This document shows positions 7,802 through 16,871 of a DNA stretch of 64,000 bases, in pieces; the first letter of the stretch is position 1, and each line of letters opens with the position of its first letter. The notes under the pieces are model-generated. The model did not search any database and was not told where the DNA came from. It saw nothing but the letters and a program-made list of their open reading frames with translations. The position numbers and the translations under genes are program-made. This DNA is from CAYGAW01 sp964492135 (GTDB lineage: Bacteria > Chloroflexota > Anaerolineae > UBA7937 > B3-Chlor), in contig CAZBJW010000003.1 in assembly GCA_964492135.1 (NCBI GenBank), forward strand, positions 11,720 to 75,719, written 5' to 3'.

Positions 7802-8806
7802 CTCGGTACCAGGTGAGGAAGAACCTCATCTTCTGGTATCGTAGAGATGGCATATTCTCTACAGCGAGGTCCGTATGCTCACATATTACCACCTCTGGCG
7901 AATGAATCCAAGAGAAGCCCGACGGATCCTAATCAAAGACTATCAGGAGACCAAAAGCTACTCTCAGACGGCCAGGAACTTCAGCACCCATCGTCGCATC
8001 GCCCGCAAGTAGGTCTTAAGATACCAAGAGCAAGGGGAGAGGGGTTGGAGAGCCTACCCCCTATCCCCAAGAGCCAACCTACCCGCTTAGACCCCCAACT
8101 GGAGAGGCTCATCTTACATCTCAGGGATTCCTCGGGCTTTGGACCCAAACGCCTCCACTACTGGCTGAAGAGGAACCTCAAGATAGAGATCGCTACCTCT
8201 ACCATTGCCAAGTACCTTCACAAGCATGGCCAAACCAAAAAGCACCTAAGAAGGAGAGCCGCTAAGAGCTTCGATTGGAAAAGCCTCCCTCTATTCTCTG
8301 CCCTACAGGTGGATACTAAAGAGATCATAGATACCAATACCTTCACCCAGGAGGAGAAAGGGCTTTACAAGCGCCTGGGGCTCCCTCTCTACCAATTTAC
8401 AGCCATCTTCCCTAGGATTAGAGCTAGATTTATCTCCTACTCTTTCCAGAATACCAAGAGGGCCTCTTTGAACTTCCTAGAGTATCTCTTTTCTCATCTG
8501 GAGAGCCATGGTGCTCCCTTTGAGGAGACCATCTCCTTCCAGAACCTCAAAGACTTCATGCTCAAAGCCTCTGAGTGGATCTACTACTACAACTACGACC
8601 GCTCTCACGATGGTTTAGGAGGGCCTGTCCTGGCTGGGTTAGGCCAGGGAAGAGCCCTGCTGAGGCTCTGAGGGAGATAGACCCAAAGTTGCCATCCTTA
8701 CAGGATCCCGAGGGAAAAGAGATCCTCTTCTTGTCTCCCATCATCTTATACGTAAAGTATCCCTGTGGGAGACGATAGAATCACTCTCCTAGGGGGTGGT
8801 ACCGAG
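7802..8806 (+). mobile_element. Degenerate IS481-type insertion sequence
   Basis: The ends carry a 10-bp terminal inverted repeat, CTCGGTACCA at 7802-7811 and TGGTACCGAG at 8797-8806, enclosing about 1 kb with a broken transposase. A further inverted repeat, TACGGACCTCG (7795-7805) and CGAGGTCCGTA (7865-7875), lies at the left end. I could not define a target-site duplication. Confidence 0.55.
7875..8778 (+). pseudogene. IS481-family DDE transposase, inactivated
   Basis: The N-terminal helix-turn-helix part starts at ATG 7875 and reads 45 codons to a TAG at 8010-8012 that replaces an expected Trp (TGG). The rest continues in another frame with the integrase core: F-G-P-K-R-L-H-Y-W-L, then L-Q-V-D-T-K-E-I containing the first catalytic Asp. 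The segment that should hold the second Asp (T-D-N-G-S-E-F type) and the catalytic Glu is absent, so about 60 residues were deleted. Near 8640 the frame shifts again, and the tail around P-G-K-S-P-A-E-A-L is in a third frame. It cannot make an active transposase. Confidence 0.8.
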
Positions 8807-8933
8807 ATCTATAGATATTACACCTCGTGTACGTTAACAAGGTACACAGAACAGAGCTCTGTCTAAGGGAGATTTTGAACAGAGTGGCGCAGAGAGATAT
8901 GTAGCCTGCACGGTTCGGTCAAACCTCGCGTTC

Positions 8934-9245
8934 GTGTCTCGCCGGTCAGTGGAGGAACGAGCCGCAAGCCGGAATTCTTGGGCTCAAACTAGTCGCATCC
9001 GAGGTACCGGTGATCCTCAACATACTTCACTCCATGTGCACACCAAGCGGCGGGGACACTCCACCATAGGCCACCCTGATTCTGACAGGGGTCGCAACGT
9101 TCTTTCGCAATCGGCCTCGCGTCTCCGCAAGAAGATAGGGGTAGACCCAGCGCTTCCCAGGGTCATCATAACTCACCACCGCCAGGGATATTCTTTCGCT
9201 GGCAAGGAAGAGGCGCGGTGGTTTCCGGAATTGCAAGCATCATGA
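8934..9245 (+). pseudogene. Fragment of a winged-helix (OmpR/PhoB C-terminal type) DNA-binding protein
   Basis: Only the C-terminal part of the frame is recognisable: S-R-L-R-K-K-I-G-V-D-P then R-V-I-I-T-H-H-R-Q-G-Y-S-F, the recognition helix and wing of the Trans_reg_C domain. The first 65 or so residues look unrelated. The matching N-terminal half of such a domain is found at about 10800-10937. The nearby IS element may have destroyed the 5' part. Confidence 0.5.
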
Positions 9246-9631
9246 TGAGCCAGCGTCAAGCCCCTTTCTCGGTAAGGACACCTCTCTTCAACTACAGAGC
9301 ATATCCCATAAGGGGCTTCATCTAACGTTGAAGCCTAGCCCCTTGCACCCGCCATTCAGCCGTGTTAGAGTAGAGGGCACAAGCAGTATCTACTATTGCA
9401 CTGGGGCAAATGTCATCATCTGGTGACAGAGTGGAAGAAGGAGTGTGAGGGTGTGGCCAAGGTGAGAGAAGACACGGAAGAGATCGCACTTCGGAGTAGT
9501 AGCGCCGTTTTAGTGAGCTGCGCCGACGCAGAATATCGGCGTGATATATGCAATACTGCCTACACCAGCAGGTTAGCCACCATTCGTCTGCAGCGAGAGG
9601 GTCCTCACCGTCTACTAGAGAAGACCAAAGA
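9246..9631 (+). other. Intergenic region with a weak winged-helix-like relic
   Basis: No intact gene. Bases about 9418-9464 (TGGTGACAGAGTGG, then GTGAGGGTGTGGCC) resemble 10748-10788 (TGGTGACAGTCTGA, then GTGAGGTTGTGGCC), the sequence leading into the other winged-helix fragment. It is probably a degenerate repeat of the same gene start. Confidence 0.4.
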
Positions 9632-10720
9632 GTGAACGGGAAACGGTTTATCGTCTTCGTTCTGCTGGTCAGCCTAGTGATAACGTTAGCCCCCGGCGTT
9701 GCTCACACCAGTGTGACTCTACCTTTTCCTGACAATGACGTCGGGACGGCTCCCTACGATGACCGCCAGAGGGACGGAGGGCAGCCCTTCGTCTACAACG
9801 GCGGGTCAGAGCAGGACTTTCGCACGCTCAACCAGGAAAGTAGCGGCAACCAGTTCACCTTTGTGATCACCGCTGATATGAGGGGATACTCTGGGCCGAG
9901 CCAGTACGATACTCCGCAGTATTTGAGAGGGGCCTGTGAGGCTATCGCTGCTCTGGGCAGCGGTGCTTTCATGGTCAGCCCCGGCGACATCGATCCTCCA
10001 GCCGATGTGAAATGGACGATTGAGCAATACATAGGCGCGGACTACCTTTGGTACCCTGTGGTGGGAAATCACGAAGCAGAGACGCTGACGGATATGAACT
10101 GGCTGCGGAGTTACAACTACGGTATCGTAAACCCTGGCCCATCGGGTTGCCCGGAGACCACCTACTCGTTTGACTACGAGAACGCGCACTTGGTGGTGCT
10201 GAACGAGTATTGCGACACCACTGGTGACACGGTCACGGACGGTGATGTGCCTGATTACCTGTATGAATGGCTGGTCGACGACCTAAGTGCTACAGACAAG
10301 ACGCACATCTTTGTTTTTGGCCACGAGCCTGCGCATCCTCAGCCCGATGCCGATAATGGAAGGGTGCGTCACCTGGGTGACAGCCTGGATGGGCACCCGG
10401 CTAATCGTGATCGCTTCTGGAACCTGCTGGGGGACAAAGGCGTTGTCGCTTACATTTGTGGTCACACGCACAACTACAGTGCCATCGAAATAGATGGCGT
10501 CTGGCAGTTGGATGCTGGACACGCTCGGGGTCTGGGCGACACCGGTGCACGGAGCACCTTCATCCGGATTGATGTGGACGGTGACCTTGTCACATTCAGG
10601 ACATATCGTGATGATGCCAGTGGTGGTCCCTATACCCTTGCGCACAGTGGGATCCTTGCTGGAACGCGTATCTATCTGCCTGTGGTGATGCGTGCCTATT
10701 CGGTGTCCAACGGGCCATAG
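9632..10720 (+). CDS. Secreted calcineurin-like metallophosphatase
   Basis: The 362-residue product from the GTG at 9632 begins with a signal peptide (R-F-I-V-F-V-L-L-V-S-L, ending near A-H-T-S). Metallophosphoesterase motifs follow: T-A-D-M-R-G, S-P-G-D-I-D, G-N-H-E-A, F-G-H-E-P-A-H and G-H-T-H-N. These correspond to the D-x-(H), GD, GNH[DE], H and GHxH metal ligands, although the first motif has M where His is usual. The tail I-Y-L-P-V-V-M-R is the conserved C-terminal motif of many exported Chloroflexota proteins. An upstream ATG at 9548 would add 28 residues before the signal peptide and is less likely. It is the only apparently intact gene in this decayed region. Confidence 0.85.
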   Translation: MNGKRFIVFVLLVSLVITLAPGVAHTSVTLPFPDNDVGTAPYDDRQRDGGQPFVYNGGSEQDFRTLNQESSGNQFTFVITADMRGYSGPSQYDTPQYLRGACEAIAALGSGAFMVSPGDIDPPADVKWTIEQYIGADYLWYPVVGNHEAETLTDMNWLRSYNYGIVNPGPSGCPETTYSFDYENAHLVVLNEYCDTTGDTVTDGDVPDYLYEWLVDDLSATDKTHIFVFGHEPAHPQPDADNGRVRHLGDSLDGHPANRDRFWNLLGDKGVVAYICGHTHNYSAIEIDGVWQLDAGHARGLGDTGARSTFIRIDVDGDLVTFRTYRDDASGGPYTLAHSGILAGTRIYLPVVMRAYSVSNGP

Positions 10721-10784
10721 GAGGTACCACCAGTAGTTTCACTCTTTGGTGACAGTCTGAAGGCCGCAGTGTGAGGTTGTGGCC

Positions 10785-10937
10785 ACGGTAAACGCACGGG
10801 ATGAGCCAATACACCTTACACCAATGGAGTGTCGCTTGATGAACTGCCTAGTTCGCAGTCCAGGACAAGTTGTCACTCACAAGGAACTGCTAGAGGCGAT
10901 AGGCCACCCTATCTCTAGCCAGGGTCGATTGGGTGTA
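10785..10937 (+). pseudogene. N-terminal half of a winged-helix DNA-binding domain, truncated
   Basis: The frame reads V-N-A-R-D-E-P-I-H-L-T-P-M-E-C-R-L-M, then R-S-P-G-Q-V-V-T-H-K-E-L-L-E-A-I-G, a clear match to the first half of the OmpR-type Trans_reg_C domain (pattern L-T-P-x-E, then P-G-x-V-V-x-x-x-x-L). It breaks off at G-H-P and terminates at 10937, at the 3' edge of the serine-recombinase element, which may have interrupted it. Confidence 0.55.
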
Positions 10938-12453
10938 TGAGCCGCAGAATGAGTGGGAACCACACCACTCAGAACCATCTGTTTCCCGTCCACGACAACC
11001 TGAATACCCAACGCATCGACGGCAAGCCTCTTCTCCTCGAAGCCAAAAGAGTCGATATTCTTCGCTGCCCGTCGGCAGTATTCCTCGATACTTCTCCTCC
11101 TCACCCCAATCTCGCGCTGCGCCTCCAAGCGGCTCTCTATCTCTCTCAGACGCTCTTGCAAACTGATTCGCTCGGCATGCACCCGGTCTACCTCATCGTC
11201 TAGTTTCCTCTGGCATATCTCCCCGACGCATACAGCCGATAGAGATGCCGTTCTTCCATATCGAGACTGGCCAACCGCTCGCTCACTGCCGTATGTTCCC
11301 CCTGTGGGGCGCTCTCCGATGCTGCTTGCTGTGTGCTGTCTATGTGGGCAAGTATCAACTCTGGGTTGAGTAAGACCTTCTTGATTTCCTCCCAAACCAG
11401 TTCTTCCAGCTCATCGGCTCTCATAAGCCGAGCGTCGCACCCAGAATCCTCGCTCGCGGAGCAACGGTAGTACCGGCTTCCCCTGCACGATTAGCCATGC
11501 AAGCGCGCACCACAACCGCGGGTGCCCCTTCCTGAAAGCAAGTATTCATACTTGCGACCCCTGTGCATGGGTACTCTACTCTTCAGCCGCGCCTGAGCTG
11601 CCTCGAACAACTCGTGCGGAACCAAAGGCGGTGTGGCTTCGGGCTGTGAGATCCACTCCTCTCGCGGCCTAAGCTCTCTTCTAGTGTTGCGATACCTCAG
11701 TTGTGAGAGGCGTTTCCGCCGTGACGATGGTTCCGCGCGCTTGTGTCTGAAGGCCAATGTTTCTCGGATGTACGCTTGGTTGCGGACAATCCCAGACAGC
11801 GTGCTGGTGTGCCAAACCCTACGCCGCTGGGAGAGGGGATAGCAAGAGACATGAGATACTTGGCCACCTCGTTTAGAGAATGACCACTGGCTACCAACCG
11901 AAAGATGAGGAAGGGTATCGGCCACGTATGAGGATCTTTCTTGCGCGTTCCCCTGCTTTGTCGTAGATCATCCCATACATGTAGTAGCCGCCGATTAGTT
12001 TCCCCTGCCGAGCCCTTTCCCTCATGCCCCTAACGGTGCGCTCGCGAATCTTTTCCCTCTCCCACTCCGCAAAAATGGCTTCCATTCCTCGCTGGAGCTT
12101 CAGCCTGATACCTTCGAGTTGGGGTTCCGTGATCGATATGATCTCGACTCCCCACCACTGGGCAAACATCCAACGGAGTACGGTCTGGTGGTCTGTGTCG
12201 CGGCTCAGCCGGTCCCAGTCGTAGGCCAAGAGAACATCTATCCCGCCATCGCACGCTAATTCCCTAGCCCTGTCTGAGATTGGACGTTCCAACACAGCCC
12301 CAGTCCATTCTTCCCTTAGAACGTACTCGGTCGGCACCTCGTAGCCATTCTTGTCGGCCCAGTCCAGCATGGCGCGCACCTGACTACTTATGCTATCCCT
12401 TCAGTGCTTTGTTCCTCAGTAGATACCCTGGCATAGATGGTAGCCCGCCTCAT
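10877..12453 (-). pseudogene. Large serine recombinase (resolvase/integrase family), multiply frameshifted
   Basis: The start M-R-R-A-T-I-Y-A-R-V-S-T-E-E-Q at 12453 holds the catalytic serine. A one-base loss near 12390 shifts the frame to M-L-D-W-A-D-K-N-G-Y, D-W-D-R-L-S-R-D and R-E-R-T-V-R-G-M. After about 11930 the recombinase and zinc-ribbon regions (W-H-T-S-T-L-S-G-I-V-R-N-Q-A-Y-I-R-E-T) continue in other frames. The coiled-coil tail rich in E, R and L lies in frames at 11424-11200 and 11210-10877. At least four frame changes make the gene inactive. It probably mobilised a small element that also carried the ORFs at 12450-12896. Confidence 0.82.
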
Positions 12454-12683
12454 GATTCGCCCCCTTGCTCGTCTACAACCGCCTCGGCCCCCATTGTAAG
12501 GGGCGCGTCTCCAGCAGTCAAATCAGGCGCGGGAAGTAGGAGGTCAAAGACCTCACGCAACAGTCGCGTGTTTCCAGACTTCCGTTCCCATCTGACCTCA
12601 ACTAGGACCAGGTCATCTGAGCGGTGCCTATCCATACGCTCACTTTCGTTTCCTGATCGTCTAGCCACCTCAGAACCCCTCAA
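12450..12683 (-). CDS. Small hypothetical protein upstream of the serine recombinase
   Basis: A 77-codon frame (possibly from an internal ATG that gives M-D-R-H-R-S-D-D). Its stop overlaps the recombinase start by 4 nt (ATGA), which suggests a real coupled gene of the element. It is charged and contains L-L-R-E-V-F-D-L-L-L. No known domain is recognised. Confidence 0.4.
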   Translation of the reverse strand: MRGSEVARRSGNESERMDRHRSDDLVLVEVRWERKSGNTRLLREVFDLLLPAPDLTAGDAPLTMGAEAVVDEQGGES

Positions 12684-12689
12684 CGCTTC

Positions 12690-12896
12690 TCACTCGCACT
12701 GAGTCAGCCGTCTATTCCTCAGCCTATAGTTCCACTTCTTGTCAGCCTTCTTAGGGAGAATCAGGTCCCAGCCCCAATCTGTTCCGTTCCTCAAATACGC
12801 CATCGCATCCGCGAGGCAACTAGACGCGTTCATGGTCTTAGCAGCTCTCTTATCCAAGCTATTAAACACAAGAGCACCATGCGGGCAATTGCACAC
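12690..12896 (-). CDS. Small hypothetical protein, possibly part of the recombinase element
   Basis: A 68-codon frame ending just upstream of the previous small ORF. It has a tryptophan-rich stretch (G-T-D-W-G-W-D) followed by a lysine/arginine-rich tail (K-K-A-D-K-K-W-N-Y-R-L-R-N-R-R). I recognise no family, and the start has no clear ribosome-binding site, so it may be spurious. Confidence 0.25.
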   Translation of the reverse strand: MCNCPHGALVFNSLDKRAAKTMNASSCLADAMAYLRNGTDWGWDLILPKKADKKWNYRLRNRRLTQCE

Positions 12897-13021
12897 CCTC
12901 TCCTACTCACCACGAGCATCACGCTTTTTCCTTTGCAGAGGCCTCCGGGTGCGAGGCTATCCTACTGCCCACGGTTCTACAGCTCATCGCGCATCTGCAT
13001 CGAGCAGAGACTCTTCTTGAC

Positions 13022-13318
13022 CTACTTGCGCGTCGAGAGACGCTTGTGGAGCGGAGCGATGCGTTGACAGGAGAGTGTTGACCGCCTGAAATTTACGTCG
13101 TAAAACTGGGACTTCCGCCCGTACGGCAACCTCTGGATGGGCACCCAGCTGAGAAGATACTGCCCCGGGTCCATACCGATATACCCAATTCGGAATTCCT
13201 CGTCATGACCATGCTCCCGTCCGGGTTCGTCCCCAGCCTCAGCCGGACCCATTGGAATCACGTTCAAAACCAACACTACGCCAATGGCCAGAAGAATGAT
13301 CGCCAGAATGGTAACCAC
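13022..13318 (-). pseudogene. Truncated membrane-anchored protein of unknown function
   Basis: One strong transmembrane segment (V-T-I-L-A-I-I-L-L-A-I-G-V-V-L-V-L) is followed by an acidic/histidine-rich stretch and then unrelated-looking sequence. The same frame extends upstream to about 13378 with a lysine/glutamine-rich segment typical of a cytoplasmic tail, but no start codon is found there. I think both ends of the original gene are lost. Function unknown. Confidence 0.35.
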
Positions 13319-13381
13319 TTTTTTCGTGGTACCCTTTCCCTTATCCTGGTTTTGTTGAGATTTCGATTTACTTAACTAATA

Positions 13382-13654
13382 TCACGCTTTTCCCACAGTT
13401 GCAATAGGTGAACGTACGGTGATCAAGGCAGGCAGATTGCCCGAATGGTCGATATGAGCATGAGAGAGGATGACGGCATTGATACAGCATGCATCTAGGG
13501 GCAAGTTCTTATTCCTTTGGAACGCCTCAGCCCGGTGGCCTTGATACAGCCCACACTCAAAGAGGATACGTCGTTTGTTTACCTCGAGAAGGTGCATGGA
13601 ACCGGTAACGGTACGCACCCCTCCCAAAAAAGTGAGTTCCGTGGGAGAACCCAT
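13382..13654 (-). pseudogene. N-terminal fragment of an MBL-fold RNA nuclease (CPSF/Ysh1-like)
   Basis: The 90-codon frame starts with T-F-L-G-G-V-R-T-V-T-G-S-M, then L-F-E-C-G-L-Y-Q-G, and contains the metal-binding H-A-H-I-D-H-S-G-N-L-P motif of beta-CASP metallo-beta-lactamases. It stops soon after, where about 350 further residues are expected. It starts 5 nt downstream of the small YHS gene. The 3' end was lost, probably at the junction with the decayed region to the left. Confidence 0.75.
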
Positions 13655-13658
13655 TTCC

Positions 13659-13814
13659 TCAGAGAGCTGCCGGTTTCAGATATCTCTCTGGGTTTTCCTT
13701 GAACTTCTTGTGACAGGCGTTGGGGCAGAAGTAGTAGGTCACGCCCTGGTAGTTGTAGACGCCGGCCATCTTTTTCTTGTCCAACTCCATGCCACATACC
13801 GGATCTTTCACCAT
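13659..13814 (-). CDS. Small YHS-domain metal protein (51 aa)
   Basis: The frame M-V-K-D-P-V-C-G-M-E-L-D, then Y-Y-F-C-P-N-A-C-H-K-K-F is a complete YHS domain (CGM, then FCxxxC), thought to bind copper or another soft metal. It is one of six YHS genes in the window. It follows metF on the same strand. An upstream in-frame ATG at 13820 would add two residues. Confidence 0.8.
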   Translation of the reverse strand: MVKDPVCGMELDKKKMAGVYNYQGVTYYFCPNACHKKFKENPERYLKPAAL

Positions 13815-13862
13815 CTCCATCTCTCCTTCCTCTCTCGGAGATTCCTCCTCGCTGCTGGAGAA

Positions 13863-14723
13863 TCAGCGGGGGCCAAGGTTCTTGAAAATCGCTTTGACCG
13901 ATGCGGAACGGTTCAGGCAGTAGAAGTGAATGCCCGGCACGCCCTGTTCCAAAAGGTCGAGAGATTGCTGAGTAGCGTAGTCGATGCCCAGTTTTCGCAC
14001 CGCGTCGTCATCGCCCAGGCGCTCCAGGTCGCGCACCAGGTTAGGCGGGATGGTAGCCCCCGAGAGGGCGGCAAAGCGTTTCACCTGGGTCAGGTTGAGG
14101 ATGGGTAGGATGCCGGGGATGATGGGGACGTTGATGCCTATCCTTTGGGCGCGCTCCACAAAGTCGTAGAAGTAGCGGTTATCGAAGAAGATTTGGGTGA
14201 TGACGAACTCACCACCGGCGTCCACTTTCTGCTTGAGGTGTCGCAGATCCTGCTCTTTGTCCGGGCACTCGATGTGCCCTTCCGGGTAACCGGCCACCCC
14301 GATGCCGAAATCGTAGCGCTCTTTGATGAGGTGAACCAGCTGGTAGGCATAGTGGAAGGTGTTCCCGATTGGGGCTGATGGTGCTTCCTGTGGCCGGTCT
14401 CCGCGCAGGGCTAGGATGTTCTCCAGGCCCAGGTCACGGGCCATGTCTAGGTCCTGGATAATCTGCTCTTCGGTGGCGCCGATGCAGGTGAAATGGAACA
14501 TAGACTCCAGGCCTAACTTCTTCTTCACATGAGCCGCGATCTGGAAAGCCCTGTCTCGGTTGGTCCGGTCAGGGCGAAAGGTGACGGAGATAAAACTGGG
14601 GCCCAGGGCTTTGAGTTCGGTGAAGGTATGGTAGAGTTTGAGGATCCTGCGGTCAGTCTGGGGCGGGAAGACCTCAAAGGAATAGGTGAGGGGCGATCGG
14701 TCATAGAACTCTCGGATCTTCAT
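13863..14723 (-). CDS. metF: 5,10-methylenetetrahydrofolate reductase
   Basis: A 286-residue MTHFR-family TIM barrel. F-E-V-F-P-P-Q-T-D near the N-terminus holds the conserved catalytic Glu. F-H-F-T-C-I-G-A-T, then A-L-R-G-D-R-P, G-V-A-G-Y-P-E-G-H and Q-I-F-F-D are the flavin- and folate-binding segments. The start overlaps the stop of the HD-domain gene (ATGA at 14720-14723), so I use this ATG rather than the longer frame from 14786. It makes or uses methyltetrahydrofolate and connects with the methyl-transfer genes at 1-2 kb. Confidence 0.95.
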   Translation of the reverse strand: MKIREFYDRSPLTYSFEVFPPQTDRRILKLYHTFTELKALGPSFISVTFRPDRTNRDRAFQIAAHVKKKLGLESMFHFTCIGATEEQIIQDLDMARDLGLENILALRGDRPQEAPSAPIGNTFHYAYQLVHLIKERYDFGIGVAGYPEGHIECPDKEQDLRHLKQKVDAGGEFVITQIFFDNRYFYDFVERAQRIGINVPIIPGILPILNLTQVKRFAALSGATIPPNLVRDLERLGDDDAVRKLGIDYATQQSLDLLEQGVPGIHFYCLNRSASVKAIFKNLGPR

Positions 14724-15646
14724 CGCTGTGCCCTTTTCCCTCTCGGAGATTCCTCCTCGAACTGTCCGTTGCGCCAGATTACACATTGGCCAAAAGGCGA
14801 CTCTTGGTTGAGGGAACAGGCCCTCAAGGTCACATACTCCGCTAGGTAGCTGGACATGACCTTGGGGGCCAGGATATTCTCCACTTGGAATATGCCAGCC
14901 GGGTTGTCGATCAGAGCCGTGATATTGATAGGAGTAGTCTCTTCCTCCTCGATAACGACCTCCTCCACCGCCAGGGCCGAAAGGGAATGGGAATCGACTT
15001 TGCCTAGCTCGAAGACCGCCCGACCTCTGCCCTCGGTCATATCCGTCCCGTCGGCAACGGCGACAATGGCCGCCTCCATGGTGAGAGGCAAAGGGTTCAG
15101 GTCGTGCGTGGCGATGGCCGAAAGGATGAAACTGGTCAATGTCTGCCGCTTGGTGTCGTCGGGATAGATCTGTTGAAGCAACCTCTCCAGGATAGGCGCT
15201 GCCAATGTTACTCCATAGGCCTGATGCCCTTTGCGGTGGATCTGGTTGCCGATGTCATGGAGCATGGCCGAGGCCAGCAGGACGAGCATAGCATCATCTC
15301 GATCTCCAGCCCCCGAGCGCTCCACATCCAGGGCAACACCGTGCCTGGTCAATATTTCAGCCATGCGCAAAGCGTTGGCGGCTACCACTTGGGCGTGTAC
15401 CTGGCCGTGATCGTTGTAACCCAACTTGCCGATGGTCACATAGGCGGTCATATCCCAGAGGGCGCGCGTTCTCTTGTCGTTCAGGAGAAGATCGTATAGT
15501 TCAGCGGTTCGGGGGTAAGCTTCGACGATCTCCAGTAGGGCCTCATCTGATGCGTGGGCCAGATCGTGATATTGCCAATCGAGCCGCACCAACACCCCAT
15601 CACTATGATGAGTGCATGGTGGGTGATTACTCCTTTTCCTGCTCAT
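14720..15646 (-). CDS. HD-domain metal-dependent phosphohydrolase
   Basis: A 308-residue protein with an HD fold: H-A-Q-V-V-A-A-N-A near residue 88, A-M-L-H-D-I-G-N near residue 130 and A-T-H-D-L-N further on. The C-terminal part (about 220-308) is unlike standard HD proteins and may be a ligand-sensing extension. The ATG at 15646 follows GGAGGGAGAGCG and overlaps the methyltransferase 3' end; its stop overlaps the metF start. It is probably a nucleotide or second-messenger hydrolase; the substrate is unknown. Confidence 0.75.
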   Translation of the reverse strand: MSRKRSNHPPCTHHSDGVLVRLDWQYHDLAHASDEALLEIVEAYPRTAELYDLLLNDKRTRALWDMTAYVTIGKLGYNDHGQVHAQVVAANALRMAEILTRHGVALDVERSGAGDRDDAMLVLLASAMLHDIGNQIHRKGHQAYGVTLAAPILERLLQQIYPDDTKRQTLTSFILSAIATHDLNPLPLTMEAAIVAVADGTDMTEGRGRAVFELGKVDSHSLSALAVEEVVIEEEETTPINITALIDNPAGIFQVENILAPKVMSSYLAEYVTLRACSLNQESPFGQCVIWRNGQFEEESPRGKRAQR

Positions 15647-16322
15647 CGCTCTCCCTCCTAGGCACAGTCCCATAGGCCGCATAGACCGTGCCCCAAAGGT
15701 GCTCCTCGTACTCGACCCTGCCAATCAATTCCTCTAATTCTTCCCAAGGTTTCCCTCCCCAGTACGCTCCTCTCATGCTGGGCGGAATCCAAGGGTTACC
15801 TAGCCAATGCAAAAGGGGGTTCAACAACAGGCCGTACCATCGTTTGCTGAATTTGCCGTCGGCGATGAGCACCCGACCTCCCGGCTTGACGGCGCTTATC
15901 ATGCGCTTCAAGAGGCGCCGTCTATCCTGGAATAGACCTATAGCCAGCGTACAGACGGCGGCATCCACCGGCTCCGAAAGCGCGAAGTTGGCCGCATCGC
16001 CTCGAATCAATTCGATATTCCCCCAGCCATGTCGCTCTATTTTCTTTCGCGCTTGGGCGAGCATGTCGGGGGAGTAATCGACGCCGATTATCCTACCCTC
16101 GGGCCCGACCACTTCCTCTAGGGCCTCGAAGTTCAACCCCGTGCCACAAGCCAAGTCCACGACCATATCCCCCGGCTTCAACCCCAATCGCTTGGCCATC
16201 TCCCTCCTCAAACGCCTCTCCTGTCCCAAGGCCAACAGGGCGACTAATCTGTCGTGCCAGGGAGCGCCCTTCCCATAGGTGGTCTCTACCTCTTTCAAGA
16301 CGGCGTTTTCCATACCAGGCAC
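15627..16322 (-). CDS. Class I SAM-dependent methyltransferase (UbiE/MenG-like)
   Basis: A 231-residue methyltransferase. Motif I V-V-D-L-A-C-G-T-G-L-N binds S-adenosylmethionine, followed by I-G-V-D-Y-S-P-D-M-L and R-G-D-A-A-N-F. After the Rossmann domain comes a helical G-N-P-W-I-P-P-S-M-R segment. The similarity to UbiE/MenG and the neighbouring geranylgeranyl-reductase-like flavoprotein suggest action on a lipid or quinone precursor, but substrate is not evident. Confidence 0.8.
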   Translation of the reverse strand: MPGMENAVLKEVETTYGKGAPWHDRLVALLALGQERRLRREMAKRLGLKPGDMVVDLACGTGLNFEALEEVVGPEGRIIGVDYSPDMLAQARKKIERHGWGNIELIRGDAANFALSEPVDAAVCTLAIGLFQDRRRLLKRMISAVKPGGRVLIADGKFSKRWYGLLLNPLLHWLGNPWIPPSMRGAYWGGKPWEELEELIGRVEYEEHLWGTVYAAYGTVPRRESDEQEKE

Positions 16323-16327
16323 CTCGG

Positions 16328-16624
16328 CTACTTCGTTCCTCTTCTAGAGGAGAGCGGCGCTAGTTGGTGGGAGCAGGCGGCTTCCTCGACCACATCCGCC
16401 TTCCATCTAGGAGAGATGGCTCGCCCTCCACCCCTAGAGTCGCCTTCCAGAAACCAGGCGATGAAGTAGGCCGCTGGGCACATCAGTACTACTCCCAGTA
16501 AGATCACCTTGCTTAGGGAGGCACCGTAGAGGGCCCAGAGATAGAAAGCAGCTAACGAGAGCAGGGCACAGAATGCCATAGGACCCCACTCCCCCACTCG
16601 TCTTGTCAGCCTTGTCCAACTCAT
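16328..16624 (-). CDS. Small two-helix membrane protein
   Basis: From the ATG at 16624 (ribosome-binding GGAGGGAGAACG) the 98-residue product has two transmembrane helices (M-A-F-C-A-L-L-S-L-A-A-F-Y-L-W and V-I-L-L-G-V-V-L-M-C-P-A-A-Y-F-I). It resembles small DUF2933-type membrane proteins found beside metal genes, as does the product at 31844-32077. Function unknown. Confidence 0.6.
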   Translation of the reverse strand: MSWTRLTRRVGEWGPMAFCALLSLAAFYLWALYGASLSKVILLGVVLMCPAAYFIAWFLEGDSRGGGRAISPRWKADVVEEAACSHQLAPLSSRRGTK

Positions 16625-16674
16625 CGTTCTCCCTCCCCCTTGTACGGGCATTTCTCCTCCAAGAGCCGAGTCTT

Positions 16675-16866
16675 CTAGCGGCCCTTCCCCTTTCGGTGTT
16701 TCTTTCTCCTCTCTCCCCACTCGGGACGGGCGTACTGCCCCGGACCCCTTTCGAATTTGGTTTGACAGAGGGGACAACAAAGGTAATAGGTGACCCTTTC
16801 ATACTCTATGGCCGCTTGGGCTCGATGGCGATTGACGCGCTTCCCACAAACCGGATCTCTCAGCAT
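16675..16866 (-). CDS. YHS-domain protein with basic tail
   Basis: A 63-residue protein, M-L-R-D-P-V-C-G-K then Y-Y-L-C-C-P-L-C-Q-T-K-F, with the YHS metal-site cysteines but CGK in place of CGM. The C-terminus is rich in lysine and arginine. The start at 16866 is preceded by GGAGGAAGAG. It lies directly after the ferredoxin gene (6-nt gap). Confidence 0.75.
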   Translation of the reverse strand: MLRDPVCGKRVNRHRAQAAIEYERVTYYLCCPLCQTKFERGPGQYARPEWGERRKKHRKGKGR

Positions 16867-16871
16867 AATGC

